Positions 34,701 to 44,900 of a DNA stretch of 64,000 bases are shown here, one piece after another. The translations under genes and the position numbers were made by a program. How positions within the stretch are numbered: position 1 is the first letter of the stretch; each line of letters begins with the position of its first letter. The DNA comes from Adiantum capillus-veneris (lineage: Eukaryota; Streptophyta; Polypodiopsida; Polypodiales; Pteridaceae), in the NCBI GenBank assembly GCA_014529385.2, contig CM043966.1, forward strand, positions 89,248,587-89,312,586. Direction: 5' to 3'. A model generated the notes under the pieces. The model was not told where the DNA came from. It saw only the letters and a list, made by a program, of their open reading frames with translations, and did no database searches.

Positions 34701-36413
34701 TGTGCTACAGAGGCTGCATTTATTGCTAAAAAGATTATGGTGAAGATTTTTGAGGACCTAGAAGTAGGAACTGCACGTGACGGTCTGAAGAAGAAAAGGA
34801 AAGTCTTGTCGCATAAGGAAATATCATGCCAGGATCTCTCAGTCATGTTCAAAGACCATCTTAAGAAATACATAATGCATAATTTTGTGTATAGATGGCA
34901 AGCAGAACAATATAAGGAATATATACAAGCTTTCCAGAAGATGTTGTTGTGTCAGTTGTTGACTTTGCTGAAAATTATAGTTTCAAAGAACAAAATGAGA
35001 TTCAGTCCATGCACTCGTATTCAAATCAAGTAACTATTTTTGTGCACATAACATATTTCCGAATTGCAGGTAACGACATCACCCTAGATCAATATTATTT
35101 CTTTTGTATTAAGCCTTCAATAATTTTTGATTTTTATATTATGCAGGTGACATCCACAAGACAATTCACTTCATTTCAGATGACAAGCAACATGACACAC
35201 ATTTTGTTCAACACTGTTTTCTGAAACATGCGGAATGGCTAAAGCAATTTGGTCTAAACATAAAACGTCATTGGGTATGGTCTGATGGAGCAGCTTCACA
35301 ATTCAAAGCAAGAAGACCATTCTATTTCCTTGCCAGGTATACCATGTTCTAACAAAAATTATCTGAAGGTGGTTTTAATATAGAGACCTATAATAGTGGC
35401 ATTAAAGTTGTAATAAAATGCTTGTCTAACATCAGTAATATTATAATACGTGTTTTTTTTGGTAATTTTATCGTGCCAAGAGTATATTAATCTTCTTCTA
35501 TCCATTGAATAAATTGCAGATACAATGTTTTTACGGGATGGAAAATGTCTTGGAACTTTTTTGGATCCGGACATGGTAAGGGAGAACACGACGGTGCGGG
35601 AGCAGTGATAAAAAGGTCTTTAACTCAATACCAATTGCAGCCAAACTGCCCAAAGATAGACTGTGCTACAGATGTTGTGGCATTATTGAGACGGACCTTG
35701 TTAGATGGTGCTACAGCCACCTATGCATCCCAGGCCCGTTATGTAAGCAGGATTTTTTGGGTGATTGAATTGGGAGATGTCAAAAGGGGAAAAAATTGGG
35801 ATGTGAAGGCTATAAAAAATACCCGCTCAAGGCACTCTGTTTTTGCATATTCAGAGCATGATACAACTGCTTTGAGAACATGTTCACTGTCTTATTTCTG
35901 TAGTGCATGTAAACAGGAAAAGTGGAGGAGATGTGTGAGCAAGTCACACGTTCCTTTCTGGACATACCTTATTTTGGAGCCTACAGAAGAAGGGGAAGAC
36001 GATGACGACGGAATAAATGAGGATGCAGCATATGAAGGACACTATGACACCCTCAGTCAAGCTCTTATTGTTGTGATAATTTTGCTGTTCCCGCACCAAA
36101 TGACAATGAAGAAAAAGTGGATTTCTATATAGTGAAATGCACTGCAGCTATTCAAGAGTTTCATTTAGACGTTGAAGATGACTGGGGCAATATCATTGGG
36201 CGAGGATCCTATGCTATCAAAGGGTTTTACTATCGTATGATAAATGAGCAGGCCTACGAGCTTTTGGACAAAAATCCAGAGGTGTTTATATATTCACATC
36301 TTGTTCGGGCAATCAAAATCCCCATGATACCCCATCCCAACAACTCAAAACTATATACAATATCACTTGATGTCAGTGAGTCTATCTACAATAGTATGCC
36401 TTTTGAGCTGTAA
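31744..36413 (+). pseudogene. DDE/DDD-like transposase gene of the 9.8-kb element, degenerate
   Basis: Exons 31744-32485, 34317-35069, 35147-35336 and 35520-36413, all with GT-AG borders and consistent phase. The start at 31744 gives MEQESHTVCDCSQPHCELCA, a Cys/His cluster. Exon 2 has a Cys-rich zinc-like region (CHCQCNICKDNGGC, then GQCKRCGPDKLDFC). Probable catalytic acids are in VVDFAENYSFKEQ (34961), VWSDGAASQFK (35284) and SGHGKGEHDGAGAVIKR (35590). This pattern matches an uncharacterised transposase-like family I recall from cnidarians and other animals. Damage: a 7-bp tandem duplication at 31861-31874 shifts the frame, stops occur at about 34422 and 34480, and frameshifts near 34935 and 36065. 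Intron 1 is filled by a 174-bp satellite. The C-terminal frame ends at 36413. Confidence 0.82.
32830..34180 (+). repeat. Satellite-like array, 174-bp unit, about 7 copies, in transposase intron
   Basis: The anchor ACTGGTTAGGTAAATAACAT occurs at about 33004, 33178, 33352, 33525, 33699, 33872 and 34046, a spacing of 173-174 bp. Each unit also holds ACCGGTTTTAAATGAAAAGA, CTGGTTTACATCAGCAGT, CCACTGGTACGTACCAAG and CACTGGTATACATCGTGG. Units are roughly 90 percent alike by eye. Confidence 0.95.
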
Positions 36414-36451
36414 CCATCTTAAGAAATGCATAATGCATAATTTTGTGTATA
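36414..36451 (+). repeat. 38-bp copy of transposase exon 2, directly after the stop codon
   Basis: CCATCTTAAGAAATGCATAA and the following 18 bases match 34856-34894 (coding HLKKYIMHNFVYR) with about two differences. Confidence 0.85.
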
Positions 36452-36487
36452 TCTGCCTATTACTGTAAACTGAACTGTCTCCCACTC

Positions 36488-36502
36488 CCTCTCTCTCTCT
36501 CT

Positions 36503-36545
<43 letters not shown>

Positions 36546-36709
36546 ATGTCTCAGTATCATACCGGTCACTCCACAGTATCATACCGATATCATACCAGTC
36601 CCTCTCCCTCTCTCTGTCACTGCTAAGTATCATACCGGTCACTCCTTAGTATCATACCGGTGTCATATTAGTCACTTCACAGTATCATACGAGTCACTTC
36701 TCAATATAA

Positions 36710-36787
<78 letters not shown>

Positions 36788-36985
36788 CTCTCTCTCTCTC
36801 TCGTGTCACTTCTCAATATCATATCGGTCACTTCTCAGTATCATACCGGTATCATACCAGTCACTTGAAAGAATCATACCGGTATCATACAAGTCACTTC
36901 TTTGTATCCGACTCTCTCTCTCTCTCTCTCACTTCTCAGTATCATACCAGTCATGCCCAGTATAATACCGTTATCAGACTCTCTC
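36488..36985. repeat. CT microsatellites interleaved with TATCATACCGGTCACT repeats
   Basis: Three CT tracts (longest about 36714-36803) alternate with short repeats of the form CAGTATCATACCGGT(A/C). The ACCGGT core matches the element's other arrays. Confidence 0.92.
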
Positions 36986-37182
36986 TCTCTCTCCTTTTAT
37001 TTGCAATATACTTCAAATATAGAATACAACGTATTTCCATACAACTTGCTTGTAAATGTATTATACATGAATTCTGTTACATTGATTGACAAGAAGGCTG
37101 AGTAATTCTCCATTTACATCCATCAACAAAAAAATACATCGATAAAAAAATACATCGACAAAAGTCGCCCACTTCACAGACT

Positions 37183-38040
37183 TTATGAATATTTCTTTTT
37201 ATATAAAAAATCTGTTCCTTTCTTCTTGAAAAAGTCAATCCGCCATTTCCAATAAAAACGACGCACATAGGTGTCGTCAGGTTGTCCGTCTGCACAAATT
37301 ATAGTCCTCTTTGTATACTCAATTCTGTCCTTAGAGTACAACCAGTGTACCAGCCAATTTATGACAGTGGTTGACAGAAAACAGGTGCGCACTTCTTTAG
37401 ATTGCTTTTCTAGCTTGGAAAAAACAAGAAATGATCCCAATGGATTAAACATTAGCTTATATCCAGAATCATCAAAGATAAGTGTGTCAGGTGGTAGGTC
37501 AGGAAAATTTTCGAGATTCTTGTGGAACACCGGTTTATCTGTCGCGCCCAATTTAAAAGGGGCCCTTGTGCACTGCGCCTTACTTACCACTCTATTGAAT
37601 CTTTTGTGGTGGTCAGGGAACACTGTCACTAGCGTGCGTTTGAGCTTCTCAAACTCGCAGCAGCTCCATATCTACACTTCGAACCATTTGAAACAAAAAT
37701 TCGGAAACACTTCTGCATCGGGCCTTACCCAAAACTGTGTATCCCCTTCAACAACATACCGCATTTCTTGCCAGTGGGGCAATTCTTCACCATATTTTCC
37801 ATCAAATTTCTTGATCAGTAATCCATTAAGGTCCAAAATGAGAACCCTACGCTGGACGCTCAACGGAGGTGGTGGCCTTGGCCATATCAGTGGGATTCTT
37901 TTAATTAGTCTATACCATAGAGGAAACACGAGCACTGCAGGAGACAACAGGCAATTCCATATTGCACGAATGTCAGCCCTGCCATTCTGCTTGTCAGCCC
38001 TGAACCTATCTGCAAGGCACCATTCTTCAACTGAAAACAT
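37183..38040 (-). pseudogene. FCP1/NIF-like HAD-fold protein, transposon cargo, one nonsense codon
   Basis: Single exon after a TCTGCAG acceptor, start ATG at 38040 (MFSVEEWCLADRFRADKQNG). About 285 codons, read with one TAG at 37672-37674. HAD motifs are in order: RRVLILDLNGLLI (motif I, first Asp kept, second acidic position is Asn), VRPDAEVFPNFCFKWFEV and IWSCCEFEKLKRTL (motif II region), KPVFHKNLENF (motif III Lys), and TLIFDDSGYKLMFNPLG (motif IV DD). The spacing and the RP...F and NP.G motifs match NIF/FCP1-type phosphatases, and DLNGLL is the form seen in a plant subfamily. The missing second Asp suggests weak or no phosphatase activity. The TAG replaces the usual Gly before IWS. Whether it is captured host sequence or a resident gene of the element is unknown. 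Confidence 0.78.
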
Positions 38041-38834
38041 ATCTGCAGATGCAAAATTACACAAGACTCAAATTTAAATATTCAATTAGGACATATCTAT
38101 AGATTGAAATCATACAATAAAAACACACAATGTTCAAAAATTAGGCACAAGATGAAAGAGACGTCGAATGGGAAAGAAAGTTATATTAATTTCAGAAGTG
38201 GTTACATAAAAAGAAACATAGGGGGGGCAAACTATAATCTTTTGCAGGCTCTGGGTTTAGGGTCATAACTTGTGCCGGTATTCTGCATCTCCTTGGTGTC
38301 TTCTATGTCCATCTCCTCTTCTGGCTGCCCCTGGGTCTCTTCCTCTTCCTTGCTTTTTTGCTCCATTTCAGGCTTCTCATCTCCAATCTTCTCGATTTTT
38401 TTTCTTTTTGCCTTTCTTATATGCTGAGCAAGGGTCTCCTCGGGACTTCCCTCCAGCCTGACATCTATACGACCATCAGTTTTAGAAATTTGTGCAGCAA
38501 AAGATCACTTATTAGAGCCATAATCAATGAAAAAACTTACTCTTGCCACGTTGGCCTCGTTTTCTCGGGGTCTTTGATCTTGTCACCCGCACGCCAGTGT
38601 CTAGCAACACATCGTCTTCCTCATTCTGGGTTTTCCCTTCAGCACCAGTCGTACTCTGCTCCTTTACCTCAAAGTTTTGTTCTTCTTCTGTTGTTTCCGA
38701 AACAGGTTTCTCAGCATTACCAGGGACATTTTCATCAAGCAATACCTCCACAGGTGTCTTGTATGTAGGCGTCACTGCATCGTTACCTTTGTCTTTACCA
38801 GTAGTAGTTCTGAAGCAGCTTGACTCTGAAAAAA

Positions 38835-38900
38835 CATCAGAGAAGGCAAAAATCAACCACCTGAAAAGACATCAGAGAAGACAAAAATCAACCACCTGAT
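38835..38900. repeat. 35-bp tandem duplication at an intron of the RING-like gene
   Basis: CATCAGAGAAG(G/A)CAAAAATC and AACCACCTGA occur twice. The duplication supplies two copies of the CAGGTGG donor word and makes up most of the short intron. Confidence 0.9.
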
Positions 38901-39319
38901 TATCCATTGAAACAATTTTCTCACTTGTTTTTGGGCATGGTTCAACTGGATTCTTCTTTAGAAGGGATTGGTCTTCTGCAGAAATAAATCCGGGGCAATC
39001 CTTAAGCATGCACTTTCCTTTTTCAGCCAAGTGAGCATAGCAGAATGCATGGTATGCATGTGAACAAGGCAATAGAACAACATGGCTTGAGCGATTGTGA
39101 TCATGAATTTTTACACCACAAGCATTGCACACATCAATGAGAACAACACTATGTCCAGGAGCTGAAACTCGTGCAGGCAAGACTATGGTTTCAGGTAGCA
39201 TTGGTTGACTAATCATGTCTGTCACAAACGTGACATAGAGACCAAGGTTTCCTCACGGTCCAAGCATTTGGATAATTCTTCCTGTAGGCAAGAGACCTCT
39301 ATTATCAGACAATGTCAAA

Positions 39320-39780
39320 CAGGTTTAAAATTGGTATGAATGCTTGAAAATCGGTATAATGATGTTATCATACCGGTATGATTACATCCTGCTGGTATGA
39401 TGTTATCCCACCGATATAATGTTATTATACTGGATAGTATAACATCATACCGGTAGGATAACATCTAGTAACATCATACCGGTAGGATAACAGTATACCG
39501 GAAGCATAACATCAAATTGGTTGGATTTTATCATACCGGTTGGATCTAACCATACCGATCGGATGTAACCATACCAGTAGGATGTTATCATACCGGTAGG
39601 ATTATCTCCTAAATCCTATGGGTAAGATAACATCCTACTGGTAGGATATAATCATACCGTTAGGATGTAATCATACCGGCAGGGTATAATCCTACCGGTA
39701 TGATAACATCCTACCGGTATTTTCATCTACCCTTACCGAATATGATATAATCCTACCGGTATGAAAAATCATACCGTATG
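39320..39780. repeat. Short interspersed ACCGGT repeats (ATCATACCGGTAGGAT words)
   Basis: About 20 words of the form ATACCGGTAGGAT or its complement in both orientations over 460 bp, with no fixed period. It lies inside the intron or spacer of the RING-like gene. Confidence 0.9.
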
Positions 39781-41102
39781 GTACTTTGCAGGTATTATAC
39801 TACAATCAGATGGAGTTAAAAGCATCCCTATGTCTGCTGTAGGGTGGCTTTTGCTTGGTCAAATTTTTCTTGGAGGCTGTCAAGCAAGCCTGTTGGTACA
39901 TTGGCATCATCAGGGAAGTGCATTCGGATGGTGTCAAGGGCACCCTCGCAACGGTGCACATTAGCAACAGATTTGACCACTAAATCCTTAGCCTTCTGAC
40001 ACTCGGCTGATACATTGTCATGAGATTTTCTAACCTCAACAAGAAGTTCTTGCAAGGAAGTGGATACTTCAACACTAAACGTAGACTGAGTGATCGCAAA
40101 AAGTCCACTTTTGACTGGTGTACTTCCGGATGGGGTATTTACTAAAAAGATGGCAGAACCACTTGGGGTTCCTGTGGATACTTGGGAAGTCTCTAACTTC
40201 CATTGTTCTCTTTTCCTATCTAAGTGACCTTCATTGGTCACATTCTTCACCACCTCAGATGCAAACGCAGCCCACTTTACCGGACCTGTGCATACGAAAT
40301 AAACATATCCGCGTGCAAACTTGACTCCCAACAGATAGTTTGGTGGTTTGGATTGGTACACCTGCTTGTAGAGCTGGTAGAGTGCCTTGTAGTGATCCGG
40401 CCTTGCTATTTTTATCGGCACTTTTTTCTCCTTCACTGGAAGACACGTGAAAACTTTCATCCAGTCGGATATGGGCACATCTGCATCTGTCAACTTCCTA
40501 ACATCTTTCCCCTCAAGACTTAACCCATATTCCCTGTGAAAATCCTCCTTTGTCGTGCAGAATGCCTTTAATGGCACCTCCACATCCTTGGGGTGAACAA
40601 AGCGGATGATTTTGGGAGGAGGCTGTAACTTTTGTCTCTGAAAGGAATAAATCCATATTCATTACTCAATGTATCCACACCTCAGTACTCTACTACACAT
40701 ACAGGTCCGCTGTACACAACATAGAGAGAGACAGAGAGAGGTGACATTTCGTGGTCGGGTCTTTGTGGGGGAGACCTGTCGGGCTACATTCCTTGGGCTC
40801 TTTCTTAGGTTGCTATCCATAGCGAAGGATAAGCAGCGTGCACAGGGGGCTGTAGAGTGAGCTGAGAAAGGTGCAGAAGGAGAAAGGCGCAAAGATACAA
40901 AGAAGTCACAGTCATGAAAACATTCGACTGAACATTCGTTCTGACGTGGGCTCCACACGTGTTTTTGAATCCTCCACATGATTTTTAAGATTTTGTATCC
41001 TCCACACGAATATTTAATTCAAACAATTCTTGCCCATAACACCAGTTTCATACCCCCTAAATTTTAAGCCTCCAAAAGAAAATTCAACCGGTTAAAACCG
41101 GG

Positions 41103-41124
41103 CCACCTATTCATGCATCCACCC
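41103..41124. repeat. Right TIR of 9.8-kb transposon
   Basis: Inverted match to 31303-31324. AACCGGTT and AACCGGG lie just inside (41085-41103). Confidence 0.95.
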
Positions 41125-41875
41125 ATGACCTAACTGATTCCTAGGGGTTTGAAAATATGCATCATTGTGGATTATGCATAAATATAATACATGGATATAA
41201 TGGGAAAAAACAGGCTAGTATATATAAACAATTTATGAAATCTAGAATAGTGTCAGCTATATATAAATATAAAATGGAAAAAAGATATATGAAAATATAA
41301 AAAATCAAATGAGGGGACCCTCATTTGTTTTTATTGAAGTATATTTACTTACAAGAGATAAGAAAAAATACCTCTAAGAAATAGGAATTTAGTGAAAGGC
41401 AATGATTGATGGTGAACGGTATTTTTGAGGTTTTTCCTTGGAGTGGATCCTCGCCCAAAAATAATCAAAGTTTGCATGAAATGGTTTTTTGTAGAATAAA
41501 TAGGTAAGAAAGATTATGGTAATGGTGAGTCAATGTACATAGCATACAGAGGAAAATAACGCACACCTAGGTAGAAATATTTAAATAAATACCAAAATAA
41601 TTATGAAAATTTCCTACATTTAGGCTCTATGTACAATGAAATATATACACACAAATGGGTCATAATATGTTTATTTTTTTATTTTATTTATTTTTTTGGC
41701 TTAACTAGCCCAAATTACTAGGTAGCTGAGGGTTGTAAGGAGATATGGGAAAAATTCCCTAACTCACACACGTCTATGTACAGTGAAAAGGTAAGAATAG
41801 CCACAATGTTATGTGATTTTGGTAGGGTGAGGTAACTAACTATGGCAATTACGAAGAGCCGAAAAACGGCTATCA
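41125..41875 (-). repeat. Tat-like left (3') LTR, second part
   Basis: Continues the alignment to 49766-50471, ending GGCTATCA. Together with 29445-31302 it reconstructs the LTR seen intact on the right. Confidence 0.92.
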
Positions 41876-41890
41876 TTATCCCTCCCCCAA
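41876..41890 (-). promoter_or_regulatory. Tat-like polypurine tract
   Basis: Minus-strand TTGGGGGAGGGATAA directly before the LTR start TGATAGCC. Confidence 0.85.
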
Positions 41891-41942
41891 GATGATGGTA
41901 TATTCATGTACCATCATAAAGCATCTTGTCCAAAGAGAGTGC

Positions 41943-44900
41943 TTATGAGTCGTTGACAAGATTTTCATTGTTTGGCCCCTTGGCATTTTGGCTCGAGTTA
42001 CACTCATGGCTTATGCAACAAAAGTGACATGAGAAAGTCTCTCTTTGACAATTCTTCGGTAGATCCTTTGGAAGAAGAGGACTCAAATAGGGCTTTAGAC
42101 GATACCCGTTTACCTTCCTGGAGTGCTCTTTACCATTCAAGTCCATAAGCTGATAGTAACTTGAATTGAAAGCCTTCTTGACTATGTATGGTCCTTGCCA
42201 TCTAGTTTCAAACTTGGCATCAAAATGATTGTCAAGTCAATTGTCATACCTTAGCACAAGGTCTCCTTCCTTGATGCCTTTGTCCTTCAATTTCTTGTCG
42301 AGATTTTCTTTCACTTCTATGGCTTTCCTTTTGTAGCACTCGTAAGCTGCTTCTCTTTTCCACTCAAGCTCCACTAATGTAAGAAGTCGATCCATCCTTA
42401 CCTCTTGATCATCTTGTGCACCTTTTCCATGAAGCCGCATTGTTGGAATGTTGAGCTCGATAGGCTGCAAAGACTCTTGACCATAGACCAAGTGAAAGGG
42501 TGTGAACTCCGTGGCTTCCCTATATGTGGTTCGATATGCCCACAAGGCACCATCCAAGAAGTCATCCCATAACTTTGTTTTGTTTTGCACCATCTTTCTA
42601 ATGATGCCCGGCGCAATGACACCATTAGCCTTCTCCACCAAACCATTTGACTGTGGGTAGTGGGTGTGCTATGACGATGTAGAATGTGAAGCTCTTCACA
42701 AACTTCTGTGAGTAAACCCTTCTTGAACCCTGGACCATTATCCAAAACAATCTCTAGAGGTGTGCCAAATCTACAACAAATATTAGTGTAGACAAACCTG
42801 CTCACTGTTTTCCCATTTACCCTTGCCACACATTGAGCCTCTACCCACCTAGTCATGTAATCTACAGCCACTAGAATGTAGAGTTTACCATTTTTTATTC
42901 TAGGAAGAGGACCCATAGCATCAATACCCCATTTTTCAAAGGGTCCATTGGCAAGCACTATTTGCCTCAAACCATGTACGAGCCTTTTATTTCCATTTAC
43001 ATGACAGTTGTGACAACTTTTACACCAATTTTGGACATCCACATGCAAGCTTGGCCAAACATATCCCGTAAACAAAATATTCTTCACAGTTAATTCTTGG
43101 GCAAAATGACCGTCGCATGCCTCTTCATGCAAACCTTTTAAAATGGCGAGAATTTCCTCAATAGTTGGTACTCTTCTACACACTTGATCCTTCGCTCTTT
43201 GATAGAGGGATCCTTCTAGGAAGAGATAGAAACTTGCCTTCTTCATGAGTCTCCTTTTCTGAGCTTTAGTGAAGTCTTCTGGAAACTCGCCCCTCAAAAT
43301 GTAGCCAATAATGGGAGCCAATGACTTCAATCCTTGGTATCTCTATTGCTTGACAACTGCTACCACCATGACGACCTACGCTTCTTTCTCAACACATGTA
43401 ACTTCTCGTTGTGCAAGTAAATCAGCATCTTCATTTTGTTTCCTAGGAATATGATATAGTTGCACTTCTTCAAACCGATTAAACAACCTACAAATGGCAT
43501 GAACTTTTGCCTAAAGCTTTCATTCTTGCATGCCTAAATGCCTAAAATTTGGTTCACAATGAGAAGTGCATCCCCCTTTACCATGAGACGTTGTATACCT
43601 TGGCCAATGCACATCTTTAAACCATGAAGTAGTGTGTCGTATTCTACTTCATTATTGCTAGTTGAGCCTGGTAGATTGACCTTCTCTTTCATGATCACCT
43701 CTCCACTTGGGTTGAGCAATACTAGCCCTCCCCCTGCTTTTCTTGTGGCTCAAAGAAAAGCTCCATCAAAGAACAAGGTAAAAGAATTAGGAATACTTTT
43801 TGGTGGTGGCAATGGTAGGGTCTTTACTTCAGAAACCTTAATGTCCTTTTCATGTACCCTATAAGTGAGAATCCTTGCCAATTGTGCATGCACACTATCT
43901 TCTACCTTGAAAGAGTATTGGAACTCTTGCAACTCCATAATCCACTTTGAGATCCTAGTACTAAGATTCAATTGAGATGACACCCAAGGGAACAAATTTT
44001 CTGCAGTGAGAATTACAAAAGGTTTTGGTAGCAAGTAGGATCTAAATTTCCTCACCGCAAACATGAGAGAAAGCATCATAAGTTCTGCCTCTGTGTAGCC
44101 TCTCTCCAAAGCATTCATGACCCTACTAGCAAAGTAGATGGGTCTCATCTTGGTACTATGGGGATCTTGTTGTAGCAAAACAACACCAATTGTTTCTTTT
44201 CCAACGCTAGAGCTACCAAAAAAATGTGTACTCCCAACAAGGAGGCATGAGTGTTGGTAGCTCTGACAGAATGACTTTGATGTTACAAAAATATTCTTCA
44301 AGCTCATTAGACCAAACAAACTCGACTTGTTGCTCAACTTTTGCAAAGGGTGAAGTAACTCTGAGGCTGTGTGACATATACTTCACCTTTTGAATGAATG
44401 AGATGACCTCCTTAAGACTCTTCGGTGACGATAACTCAATAAGAGCCATTGACTTTGAAGGATCCACCTTGATTCCTTTTTAAGAAACTTTGTGACCAAG
44501 CAAGATCACTTCATCCTCATCTATGTGGCACTTGTCAGGGTTGAGTTGACCTCCCATGTCATAGAGCTTCTTCAAACCTTCTTCTACCCTTTGTAGATGT
44601 AATGATTTTGAACTATAAATGCAGAAGTCATCAATGAACACCCTAATTGACTTTCCAAAGAATGCTTGAAACACCATGTTCATGAAATGTTGGAAAGTTA
44701 CAGGAGCATTTGTCAGGCCAAATGGCATGACTCTGAAAGCATAACAACCCAAGGAGTGATGAAGGTTGTTTTCAACTGATCCTCCAATGCAATCCCTATT
44801 TGAAAGTAACCTGAGTAGCCATCACACACGGTGTACTTATCGTGACTAGCTACTTCATTTAGTATCTCATCCTGAAATGGGAGGGGAAAGTGATCTCTTT

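Larger units (their letters stand above)
38232..40820 (-). pseudogene. Multi-exon cargo gene: novel N-domain, coiled coil, RING-H2-like finger, charged tail
   Basis: Proposed exons: 40820-40776 (MDSNLRKSPRNVARQ), 40637-39828, 39281-38896, 38823-38541 and 38464-38232 (ending DPKPRACKRL). Exon 2 encodes an unrecognised domain (PLKAFCTTKEDFHREYGL, FARGYVYFVCTGPVKWAAFA) and ends in a heptad-like segment. Exon 3 has a RING-H2-like spacing: CNACGVKIHDHN, then LPCSHAYHAFCYAHL, KGKCMLKDC. The last exons are acidic then Lys/Arg-rich (HIRKAKRKKIEKIGDEKPE). Most junctions are GT-AG and in phase. The exon 2 donor is not resolved, and a 1-nt frameshift is needed near 39235, so this may be two genes or a broken one. 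The intron between exons 2 and 3 holds ACCGGT repeats. Confidence 0.6.
31303..41124 (+). mobile_element. 9.8-kb TIR DNA transposon with transposase and two cargo genes (Sola-like candidate)
   Basis: Sits inside the left LTR of the Tat-like element. The ends are perfect 22-bp inverted repeats starting GGGTGGATGCATGAATAGGT. The target ATGA is duplicated (31299-31302 and 41125-41128) and occurs once in the undisturbed LTR at 49766-49769, so boundaries and duplication are supported by an empty site (a 5-bp CATGA reading is possible if one end is one base shorter). The plus strand carries a degenerate DDE/DDD-like transposase gene. The minus strand carries a HAD-fold gene and a RING-like gene, arranged tail to tail with the transposase. 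A 4-bp duplication and a DDD-type core are features I associate with the Sola superfamily; this is a hypothesis. Confidence 0.9.
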
